DNA of 64,000 nt, from positions 26,001-90,000 of the forward strand of contig CAJNDS010000431.1 of assembly GCA_905221605.1 (NCBI GenBank). The letters are read 5' to 3'. Below, piece by piece: positions 42,501-54,500 of the stretch. Source of the stretch: Symbiodinium natans (Eukaryota; Sar; Dinophyceae; Suessiales; Symbiodiniaceae). The notes beneath the pieces are model-generated. The model was not told where the DNA came from, searched no databases, and was given only the letters and a program-made list of their open reading frames with translations. The translations under genes and the position numbers were made by a program. The first letter of the stretch is position 1; each line of letters starts with the position of its first letter.

Positions 42501-45500
42501 AACGACATGAATTAAGTAAGTTCATTATGAGTTCGATTATGTAAATTGATATATATATATATATATATATACGTGTGTGTGTATTTTGCCTGGGACGTAT
42601 GTCCCGTCATACATGGCAATTGAAAAAACAAGTTGAATGAGCTGAGTTTTGAAAATAATCATGTATGAATTCAACCAATTTAGTGACTTATGGATTCAAG
42701 TAAGCAAATAGAAAAAGAACTGGACATATGTTCGACATGCGTTGCAGTTGATAATTAAAATAATTAGAAAAACACAGTGACTGAATTAATTGAATGATTC
42801 AAGTTCGTTGAATTCTGAATTAAGAAAATTATTCAACTAAGTATATTAAATCAACCCACTAAGAAATTCATGAAGTAATGAAATTTGTTGCAGTAATTGT
42901 AAATGCATTGGCTGAATTAATTCTGAATTAACCCAAAAAAAGGTGTCAATTAAAGGGCGTAAACTGATTTAGATATTACGAAGTAAGTTAACTGAATTAA
43001 GTGAATTACTAGCTATACTACTTGTGTTAGTTGAAAGATGTATAATAATTATGTCAGACACGTCGCGCTTGCATTGGTCAGAATTATAGGCTTTGCGAGC
43101 CGGCTCGAAAAACTCAAAAAAACTAACCTAGCAGGGCCACGAAACTCGAGCCGGCTCGAAAAAAAACGAAAAAACCGAGATCCCCGAAACCATGCCCAGA
43201 TGGATTACATACAATTTCAGGTGTTTTCAAACCGGCTCGAAAAAACTCAAATTGTACAGAGGAGCATAGTGTCTGAGATGTCGGGGTTTTGGGGTGTTTT
43301 CGAGGCCGAGTTTCGTGGCCGGTCAAGGATTCTGAGCCTTTCGACCCGGCTCGGACAAAAAAAAAACTTGTACGGGGAACAGGGCTGGCCGTAGTTTCTA
43401 GAATTTCGGGCCAGAATTTTGCGCTTTTTCGAGCCGGCTCGAAAAACCAGAATTTTGCGCTTTTTCGAGCCGGCTCGAAAAAAACCCGGCAATGGCTGAA
43501 GGAGATAGTGCTGCAGAGCTATATGTTAAGCCTCCGCCATCCCATGATCCACCTCTGCCACGAGACCGCAGTGCATCATGGGTGGGGGGGGGGTGGGGGG
43601 GGGGTGGGGGGGGGGGGTGGGGGGGTGGGGGGGGGGGGGGGTGGGGGGGTGGGGGGGGGGGTGGGGGGGGGGGGGGGGTGGGGGGGGGTGGGGGGGGGTG
43701 GGGGGGGGGTGGGGGGGGGTGGGGGGGGGGTGGGGGGGGGGTGGGGGGGGTGGGTGGGGGGGGGGGGGGGGTGGGTGGGGGGGTGGGGGGTTGGGGGGTG
43801 GGGGGTGGGGGTGGGGTGGGGGGGGGTGGGGGGGGGGGTGGGGGGGGTGGGGGGGGGTGGCGAGCCTGTAAGAGCCACGGGTTGGGGTTTAGGGTTTAGG
43901 ATTTAAGATTTAAGGTTTAGGGTTTAGGGTTTAGGGTAGGGATAAACTCTAAACCGCTGCCCTTGCCAAACCTGCACCATTCTTCGACCTCTACTAGGTT
44001 CGAGGTTCCCCAGGTAATGGAGGAGGAAACATCGAAGGGGTATTCTAGCATGTTTAAACCACGGCTAGGGTTTATAATTAAGGTTTAGGGTTTTGGGAAT
44101 AGGAGCTCCGAGGCATAGCAAACAAAACTCAAAGGGTTCTACCCACCCCTGCGGGACCCCTCCGCACCCCCCCGGAAGTTGCCCCAGAGTAGAACCCAAA
44201 ACCTTTCACTGCTGTGCCCCAAGCCCCCGCCTGCCGCAGCATCCCGCTTGGGACTGCGACCTAGGTTTGGAGGCTCAGGGTTCGGGTGTGGGCGGTTAGC
44301 ATAGGACTGAGGGTTTGGTGTTTTTAGTTGAAGGTTCCAGGGCCTTGGATCTTTAATGGTTTGCGGCTTCAGGGGGCCTTAAGGTATAGAGTGCCTTCAG
44401 CGTTGATGATTCTTCTTTTCAGGCATCCCCGAATAACAGTTGCTAAGCAATTCAGCAAGGGGGAGATACCCGCCCTAAACCCTAAACCCTAAACCCTAAA
44501 CCCTGAAACCCAAACCCCAAACCCCAAACCCTAAACCCTAAACCAGCAACCACGACATGATTCAAATGCTAGCCAGTCAAGGGCTGAGGTCTGTTCAGCT
44601 CGGAGGTCCATGGGTAGTTAGAAGTAGGGTTATAGTTTAGGGTTTAGGGTTTAGGGTTTAGGGTTTAGGGTTTAGGGCTTAGGGTTCAGGGTATGTATGG
44701 GGATATATTATACTTCTAAACCGATTTCGGATGCTAGAACCCGACTTCTATCACGACCCATGAACCTCCAAGAGGGGTGAACCCTGATCCTTAAAACCCA
44801 AAACCCTAAACCCTAAAGCCTAAAGCGCCTTAAGCCTAAAGCCTAAGGCCTAAACCCTGCACACTGCGCCCGAACCGCCAAACCCTACATCCCTAAATCC
44901 TTAAAGGCTGAATACCTAGCCCAAAAATGTTAACAATTTGTTGGTAATAGGAGTATATAAAACAAACAGTTAAAGGTTAACTACCCAAGCCCCTAAGAAC
45001 CCTATAAACCTCCTACACACCGAATCCCTAAACCCTAAACCACAGCAAGCGAGGAGAAGAGAGGGCACCCTTTTTCTGCGGTGAGCTTTAGACAAGGGAT
45101 CCTGCAACGAACAAAAGGCAGAGGGCATGCCATGCCAAAGACAATGTTAAAACCCGACAGCAAACCCTTTTAAACCCTTAAAACAACACTTTTTGGAAGA
45201 ACCCAAGCAGACCTTTTTCACCCCTAAACCCTAAACCCTAAACCCTAAACCCTAAACCCTAAACCCTAAACCCTAAACCCTAAACCCTAAACCCTAAACC
45301 CTAAACCCTAAACCCTAAACCTAACCTAAACCCTAAACCCTAAACCATAAACCCTAAACCCCAAAACAAATCCTCAACCCAACCCTTAAGGCGCCAGCTC
45401 CGACTGCGGGGCCTTTCGTCCTTCTTGGGATCCTCTCGAAGGATCACCCTGCCCAAGTGACATACCTCCCAAAAAGTTTAGGGTTTATAGGGTTTATAGG

Positions 45501-48500
45501 GTTTATAGGGTTTATAGGGTTTATAGGGTTTATAGGGTTTATAGGGTTTATAGGGTTTATAGGGTTTATAGGGTTTATAGGGTTTATAGGGTTTATAGGG
45601 TTTATAGGGTTTATAGGGTTTATAGGGTTTATAGGGTTTATAGGGTTTATAGGGTTTATAGGGTTTAGGGTTGGTCTCGGGTTCAGGGGCTCAGTTAAGT
45701 GGGGCCTAAGTTTAAGATCAGTCTATGGGCTGGCGGGTTGAAGTGAAGAGGGCTCGTGAATGGCAGCTCTGTCGGGGTCCCTAAACCCTAAACCCTAAAC
45801 CCTAAACCCTAAACCCTAAACCCTAAACCCTAAACCCTAAACCCTAAACCCTAAACCCAAAACCCAAAACCCTAAACCCTATAAACCCTAAACCGAAACC
45901 CTGCAAATGTCGTCGACAACCCCATGTTGCACGGGCATGGGCGTCTGACTGCCTCCTCTCTTCCATCCATTGCCTCGATGCGTTCGGAAACTGGGTTTCG
46001 GTTTAACCCTAAACCCTAAACCCTAAACCCTAAACCCTATAAACCTTAAACCCTGATCGCTTCCCCTCCCCCCCACCTCCCCCCCACCTCCCCCCCCCCC
46101 CACCCAAACAAAGACATCCGGGATATGCAGCGCGGTAGCTTCAGACCTTTGTATTGAGTTGCATTTGAAGTCAAACCCACCCTCTAATATCCGAGAGCAA
46201 GCGCTTGAGCAGCCTGAATGTCGCTCCATAACCCTAAACCCTACACTCTAAACCTAAACCCTAAACCCAAGACACTCCGACTCGGACTCCTGAAGCTTCA
46301 GACATCTTCAGACAGGTTAGGACCGGGCTCGAATTCTGACAGCAATGCGGCTGGGTACGGACCTCAGGACAGCACAGCTGCACGAGTGTGTGGTGTTTGT
46401 TTCAAGTCTAGGGTTTGGGGTTTAGGGTTTAGGGCTTAGGGTTTAGGGTTTAGGGCTTAGGGTTTTAGGGTTTAGGGTTTAGGGCCTTGAGGACAAGATG
46501 AACCCTGGGCATCATCCAGCATTAGATGTAACTTCGAGGTCGAAGTAAGCCATGGAGTTGCAAACCCTAAACCCTAAACCCTAAACCCTAAACCCTAAAC
46601 CCTAAACCCTAAACCCAACATTTTGAGTAAGCCCTGAGCCCCCCTAAAGGGTTTAGGGCTCTGGTGCCCTTATCGGCATTGGAGTAGTATAGGTTATGGG
46701 TTTAGGGTTTAGGGTTTAGGGTTTAGGGTTTAGGGGCCCAAAATTTCGGGTTCCATTTTGGAGCTCATTACTGAGGCAGCTGTGTGACGGGTATGCGCTT
46801 GCCTGACAACCTCCTAGACTCTAGACGCGCGCGGCGGGAGAGGATAGCCGGATGCCATTCTCACGACATCTCTGCGGGTTTAGGGTTTAGGGTTTAGGGT
46901 TTAGGGTTTAGGGTTTAAGGGGTCTGGGGTTTAGGGTTTAGGGTTTAGGGTTTAGGGTTTCGTGTGCAAGTGCACTTTTGCCAGTTCAATGGCTGGCCCT
47001 CCTGAACAAACCCTAGACCCCTGACGCGCAACCGCAGTTCTAGCTTTCCGTGCGCGCCTGAAGGATTGCTCCAGATGACCCAAAGGAGCACAAAGCGTTT
47101 GAAGGTATAGTACAACGAAGCCCTTGCAGGGTTTCAGGGTTAAGTCGAAGGTTCATGCTTAAGGTTCCAGGATTCAATGCCGGCAGTAGACCCAGATTAA
47201 GGTTAGGAGCGCCTCGAGAGGCTCAGAGACCCAGATGACATGGCTCGCCTATGATCCCTGAACTCTTTAAACCCTAAACCCTAAACCCTAAGCCCTAAAC
47301 CCTAAACCCTAAACTCTAAACCCTAAACCCTAAGCCCTAAACCCTATAAACCCTAAACCCTAAGGTTCCCGACATCCGCGTTTCTTGCTGGGTAGATGCC
47401 TATTACCACACAGGCTCTTAAGTTTGAAGGAACCACGATTAAGGGAACTGGCGATGAAGAGCTGATGTGTTAGGGGATGACCTTTAAGAGCGTACGGGTT
47501 TAAAGCTCTAAACCCGAATTCCCGAAAACTTGGTACACGTCTGAGCTTGCTGAGCGCTGCGCTCGATCACCTGCAGCGTCTGGCCCACCACCCAAACACC
47601 ATTGTCGTGGCACGCCTTGGAGAGCGCATGGGTCTTTTGCCAGGATGTGATATTAGATTGGACTAAGTAGGGTTTGGGGTTTAGGGGTTTAGGGTTTAGG
47701 GTCTCGGGTTTAGGAAAAGGGTTCAGACATCGGGCATAGGAGGCATGCGAGCAAATGGCTCAGAGCTAGGGAAGACGGCTGCTCTTCTGCCTGTGCATCC
47801 ACGAGCCTGTGGAGGGTTCAGAAGCAAACCGTATACCAACAATCCCTCAAGGTCCAAGGCCCCAATTCCAAAGCAACACTGAAAGCCTCATCCTAAACGA
47901 CATCCTAAGCCCTAAGGACCGTAAACTTCTTAGGGGCTGAATACCTAGCCCAACAAAGGTTAGCCTTTTATCTGCAATAGGATGATATGTAACCCAAAAG
48001 GTTAAAGGTTACCTACCCGGTACCTACCCGGTACCTACCCGGCCCCTAAGACTTCTTCATACGACAAATCTCGCAATGCCCTTATAAGCCCCACTTGGAG
48101 GTTCATGGTACTCATTAATTAGCCAATTAAAACTGTACTTGTAACTGTACTTACAACCATACTAGGGCACTTAAGGGGCTTACACTTGGTTCATAAGTAC
48201 CATGAACCTCCAAGTAAGCCCCTAAACCCAAACCCCAAAACCCCAAAACCCCAACACCCCAAAACCCCAAAACCCCAAAACCCCAAAAACCCAAAACCCC
48301 AAACCCTAAACCCTAAACCCTAAACCCTAAACCCTAAACAACCAAGACGAAAGCCTAAGGCGCCGGGCCTCCACGGGAGTCCCCGCTTCGCGGAAGGCAT
48401 GAAGCACGGCCTTGTTCTGGGCAGCCCGCCTTCTGTACCTTAGGGTTTTGGGGGGGGCTTCAGAGGGTTTAGGGTTTAGGGTTTAGGGTTTAGGGTTTAG

Positions 48501-51500
48501 GGTTTAGGGGTTTAGGGTTTAGGGTTTAGGGTTTAGGGGTTGAGGGCTTTCTATCTAGGGGTTCTGCCTTGGACCCTTAAGGTTGCACCCTTGGGCTTTG
48601 GGAAGGGCCCTGTTTAAAGATCCTTCGGGTAGTATAAGGGCCATGTTAGGAGTATAGCAAGGGGAACCTTTAGGGGTACAACCTTCGGGGTGCGAGTCTT
48701 TATCCTTTGATTCTAGTAGGAAGGGGTTTTATTGGGCTCAGATAAACCAAAGCTCTGCGCTTGGGGTTTCGGGTGCTGCGGAGCCTCAGCTGCCTTTCAA
48801 GAAGCACTGTAGCCTGGGATGTTAACAAGGAATATAGCAACCTTATTGTTAATCCCTATTAAGGACTCTTACTCTACAGTCCTTAATCGGGATTATAGTC
48901 CCCCCCCCAAATTAGAATCCCTAACATCCCAAACTGCCGCCGCGCTCTGTCTGGTGGACACCGAGCGCATCACTGCCCCAGCGGCGCCACCTGCCCAAAG
49001 AAAACCCACAACAAAAGGAGTGAAACATGTCATGGTGCATCTGGGTTCAGGGTTTAACATAGGCTTAGGGTTTGAGTAGAATTCATGGTCGGGCTAAGCA
49101 AGTTGAGATTCAAGGGTCTACGGCTATGCGAATTGTCTGGCTGCCGCAACATTCGTTGGCGCCTTTTGCTCGATCTTCTTCTTCACGCCCACAGGGATGC
49201 GCGGGAGAGTCTGGCAAAAGCTGGGTCTAGGGTTTAGGGTTTAGGGTTTAGGGTTTAGGGTTTAGAGTTTAGCTCTCTTGGGGAATGCGATCTTGCGAAG
49301 CATCCCCGATGGACAAACGGCGCTCCAAAAGAGGGCAAGCGTTGTAGATATCCTGCGCTTTGGAAACCACGGAAAATCACATGCCGTCATAGGAACCCTT
49401 ACGAAAAGGCCCCCCCCCCCCCAAAAAGATTCCCCAGACCATGCTTTCGGAGACCCCCGGAAATCGGTGGGCCCTAAACCCTAAGGAGTTTAGGGTTTAG
49501 GGTTTAGGGTTTAGGGTTTAGGGTTTAGGGTTTAGGGTTTAGGGTTTAGGGTTTAGGGTTTAGGGTTTAGGGTTTACATCCTTAAGCCCTAAGGACATTA
49601 GCAAGCCTTAGGGCTCTTAAGGCTCTTAGGGACCTGGGACCACTTTAGTCCAATGTTTGGGCTACCTGTTTGTCTTATTCAACCTTAAGGCACCCCCCCC
49701 CCCCCGAAAAAGGAACAAGCACCTATAGAAAACTAAATAAGGTACCCCCCCCCTCCCCAAACCAGGAAAAAACATCCATCGACCCGAAAGCCTAAACTAC
49801 CATTTTATCTCGTGTGCGGGTTCTTACAAGCAAAGAGTCGCAAAAGCCCTTAAACCCCCCGAGCGGAACCCGGACTGTGGCCCAGGCCGAGTAGTAGTAG
49901 CGCTCATCCAGGAGTAGGGACTGCGCGGCTCTCAGATTCTAGGACTTCTTGCGGCGTCGTTTTTTTCTTTGCAGGGCTTCAATGCACGATCCCTGCGGCC
50001 CTACACTACGACTGCCGGTTGTGTGGGCTGCAGAGAGTTCAGGGAATTTCGGATTTGCGGGGTTTAGTTTTTGGATGTTTTTGGGGCGCTTGTCCGTGCC
50101 GGAGCCGCCACATGGATGAAGCGACGAGGAACAGTACCCTGTTTAGAGGAATACGGTTAGAGAAAGAAAGCATAACAAGGACCCTACCCAGGTGCTTGGG
50201 CTACAGGTAGGGTTTTGTACCCTTCCCCCAAACAGGGATCCATACTGAGGTCCCTATGAATTTGGGATCATGCGGTGATGTTTTGGAATAAAGGACTACC
50301 GTTAAACGAAACGGCCGTTTAGGGATTCGGGGTTCGGCTGGCGCCTCCTTCTTTCACGCCACTCCACTGTCTGTGTAAACAGCGGCAACAGGACAAAGCC
50401 AGCGTGGCTTGTCTGTTTACTCTCGCTCGGTGACAGGCTCTTCAAACGGCTTGCTGACTAATCAACCCCCCTAAAACCCTAAACCCAAAACCCTAAGCCC
50501 TTCAAGCCCGGCATCGATCCTTTGGCCAGGAAATTTCCGCAGCCTCGACGTACTCGCCGATGGTGACAACGAAGCCCGGCGAGGATTTCGAGGGCTCGAA
50601 CCTCTGCTTTGAGGTTCATGGGTTCATGGGTACTCGTAGTTATAAGTAGGGTTAGAAGTACGATAGCTATTCCTATAGCCCTATTTAGGATGCTAACTAC
50701 CCCCTTGCTTGTTCATGGGTTCATAAGCAGATATAGGTGGGGTTGTAAGTATGGTGACTAAGTAAGATTTCGGGTTCAGCTTGCAGGTGCACGGGGTAGT
50801 AATAAGTAGCGTTATATGGTAGCTATACTTATAGCCCTAATCAGGATTATAAGCATGGTAGGTATACTTATAGCCCTAATCAGGATTATAAGCATGGTAG
50901 CTAAACTTGTAGCCCCAACCAGGATACTTAGATCCCCATCTTCAACTACCCCTGAACCTCTAGCGGATTGCTATTGTTTCTTTCGAGTTTAGAGGGATGA
51001 GGGATTTAGGCCTTGACTCGGGGTGCAGGTTATTAAGGGCTGTGTTTCAATGATTGCGGCGTAGGCGTGTCCATCGATCGAGCATCACGCCTTTCCTCAA
51101 CCTGTTTTGTTGTTAGGTCAAAGACCCCCATAGGTCCCTGCCTACTCAACCCCAACAGCGCCCAACACACGAAGAAGACTTCTCCGGCCAGAGCGAGCTT
51201 GAAGTTCTAAGAACATCTCTTCGGGCTTCATGTGAGCAGAGTGCCGCCCAAGCTCACCAAGAAAAATAGATAGAAATAGGGCATGCGCGCGCTCATCAGC
51301 GGATTCGTGGTAACGGATGACAGAGGGCCCAAGATAATAATCAAATCCACCCCCCCCCCCCCTGCTGCCCCCCCCAAAAAGCCCTCTACCCTAAACCCTA
51401 AACCCTAAACACTAAACCCTAAACCCTAAACCCTAAACCCTAAACCCTGAACCCTGAACCCTGAACCCTGAACCCTGAACCCTGATCCCGCCCGGAAGAT

Positions 51501-54500
51501 CCAAGATAGATACCTTTGGGGCCCCCACTCCTGGTCGTCGACACAGTACTCGCCCAGGAAATCCCACAGCTTCTCGGGAGCACAGCCTCGACAGGACACC
51601 CTCAAGCCCGAAACCCCCCAACATTCGGTAACAAAGCCCTAAACCCTAAACCCGAAGCAGTGGAGGGTTTGGGGGGCTCAGTAAGGCTTGTAAAAGGGAT
51701 GAAGGGAAATTAAAATCAGAAATATGTCCAAGCCTACCCCTGTAAAACCTAAACCCTAAGCCCCAAACCCTAAAACCTAAACCCTATACTCTAAACCCAA
51801 AACCCTGACCAAACAATAACCCTAAACCCTAACCGCTAAACCCCAAAAGTCCTAACAACAAGAAAGCCCAGGTTGAGGCCCCAGAGAGCTCCAAAGACCC
51901 TCAAGCCCACGCCCAGAAACCCGAAACCCAGAAGGGCCGTTTTTGGGTTTAGGGTTGAGGTTTAGGGTTTAGGGTTTAGGGTTTAGGGTTTGGGGTTTAG
52001 GGTTTAGGGTTTAGGGTTGAGGTTTAGGATTTAGGGTTTAAGATTTAAGATTTAGGCCCAACTACCCTCTCTCAGGCGGGGTAGGCTTATTCGTGACATA
52101 TAGAGTTGGACTTATAAGCTCTGCGCCCCTAAGCCCTAAAGTTGTCCTCAACCCTATATGCTTCCTGAACCCGGGGTCTTCCGTGACCCGTTTAGGGTTT
52201 AGGGTTGCAGAGCTCGCGGCCAAACCGGATGTAGAGGAATCCGCAGCATCGGATGTAAGGCCAGTCCTGCGCAGAACGCCGCGTACTGGCAAGATAGGGA
52301 TTAGGGCTTAGGGTCTAGGGTTTCGGGTTTGGGGTTTCAGTTTAGGGCGCCATCCCCAAACCCCGGAAATCAGGAAACTCCCCAAACCACATAACCTCTA
52401 GAGACCCCAAAACCAAACAAACCCCAAAGCCACCTGCAATGACCACCTGTTCTTGGGGGACCAAATGAACCCTAAAATTGGGGTCATGTACCCTATACTA
52501 CTATAATGTATCATTCCTATTCGGGTAATATGAACCACCATAAACCCTTTTAGGGTTCATGTGGTCCCCAAGGCTTCGAAGACTTAAAAAAAGGCTTAGA
52601 AATTGCGGGCCTTGGATTCGCAGAGAATGTTGAGCTCATCATAGGACAAGCCTTCCCAGCAGTTCGCGCTTTAGGGCTTAGGGTTTAGGGTTTATAGGGC
52701 TTTGGGATTTGGGTTTATAGGGTTTGGGGTTTAGGAGTTGGAGGCCTCTCGGGGCTTGCTGGTGCGGGTGCTTGGGCTTCTTTTTCAGGGCTTCGGGCTT
52801 CGGGCTTCGGGTTGGAGGTCCAAGATTCAAGCGCCGGGAATTCGTTGATGAACTGTCACCCCTGTCACCCCTAGCAGGAGACTCAGGGATCCCATCTGCG
52901 CTTCGCTGCCAGGAATCTCCTGTGTATCCTGCCTCTGGGTAGCTAGAACCTAAACCCTGAATCCTGAACCCTAAACCCTGAACCCTCAACCCTAAGCCCT
53001 AAACCCTGAACCCTAAACCAAAAGAATCCCAGGCTCAACTTCGAGTTCTTCCTCCTAGTGGCAACTCCATGACCCAATGAGAGGCTCTTAGCATTTAGCT
53101 TCAACCTCGGGGACCACTATGAGCCTTTAAGATTGGGGGTCGTATACCCTCATTATACTACTGGAATTCCTGTTTAAGGCGTATTTCTATATATATATGT
53201 ATATATATATATACATATAGATGTAAATATTTGTTTATTTATGTATCGTTTTATTTATATAGGCTTATACTTCTACTACTTTAATCCTATTAAGGTATAC
53301 ATAGGTTTCCGAACCATAAACCCTTTTAAGATTCATGTGGCCCCCAAGGAAGTTCCAGGTCAACTGTGGAACCCAAAAACCTCAACAGCTAAGGGTAGTT
53401 ACAGGGTTCCTTCTGATGGGCCTGTAAAAGCGGGCCCTTATACACCCCTTACATACCCTGCACAACCCAAGGGCCCATACATCAGAACTTTTTAAAGGAG
53501 GTAGACCACATTGAGGGCCCATGAAGCTACCCCTAAACAAAAGCAAGCCGAGAGCGCCAATGGTGAAGAGGCGGTAAAGGCAGCAGAACAAGCTGGAGGG
53601 TACTGTCCTGGGAGTTGTGTGTAGATATGAGGTCGGGTCTTTACGGCTGCTTTTGGTGTGTATAGGTGAGTATAGATGGTGTTGTTTTGGGAATATTTAT
53701 TAATAAGAAGAAGACCTTCCTCATGCCTCATGCGGATATGATGTATGCTTGAGATCAGGACCTTCCGAGTGCCCTCTAATTACGTTTCCAGTGGGTTTGT
53801 AGTGTCCTCATCTGGTTTTGGACCCGTACCGTACAGTATCTGTCATGTGCAGGAGCTTGGCAAAACAACGACAAACCTCGATGGTCTTCAATTCTTGTGA
53901 CGGGGCCACACGTCATGACAAGCAATCTCAAGATGGAACCCACTTTTCCAGATCCTAAGCCACGTCAGAAACCGCCCGGGCCCTGGGCGTTGAGCCCCCA
54001 CCATAGGTCTCCGCTGTCTCCACGTACTGATACATCTCCTAAGGGCAAGCGTAGCGGCTCAAGGAGTTGCAAACCTGTGCATACGGGTAGTTCTCTGAAT
54101 GAGGCTTCCTGTTGGGGCCCTAAAACTAGTACGGACCCTAAAAGGGACCCTAAACCCTAAACCTAAAGCTTACACTTGCTGGCCAGGCTCGTCCATGATG
54201 CCCTCGAATGTATCGATCTTGACCAGCCTCAGAAAACACAAACGCTGCCGCAGCCAAAGATCTGCTGGGGCGAAGGCGAAGCTGATGAAAAGCGTTTCGT
54301 GCAGCTGCGCGGCGTCTTGAAGTACGTGTTCTTCAAGATCTGATCCCGCAGCCTCAGATGCTAGGAAGTTAATCTGGCAAGGAACCCGCATGCCCATGCA
54401 AGCTGAGCAAGATTAGCAGTTTAGGGCTTAGGGTACAGGGTGCAGCTCTGGGCAGCCTCTACATACGAACAGACATGTCTTCACAGGAGACCAGGCCACA

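Noticed and set aside
43289-43906. 205-residue glycine-rich frame on the plus strand (and a proline-rich mirror)
   Set aside because: Produced by the G/T homopolymer tract; no splice or start context and uncertain assembly.
45457-45741. Open frame with FIGFIG repeats
   Set aside because: It is the translation of the (TTTATAGGG)n array; 9 bp is a multiple of three, so any such array stays open.
49270-49400. Minus-strand open segment DIYNACPLLERRLSIGDASQ
   Set aside because: It would fall in the intron between two PRP38 exons that join perfectly without it; kept only as a warning that short open segments can mislead.
52741-52935. Minus-strand segment SADGIPESPARGDRG with KKKPKHPHQQ
   Set aside because: Protein-like, but it lies between two PRP38 exons that are contiguous in frame without it. 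It may be an alternative exon or chance.
53033-53065. Minus-strand segment EEELEVEPGILL with donor GTTTAGGG
   Set aside because: It has good splice sites but would interrupt the verified PRP38 chain; not annotated as coding.
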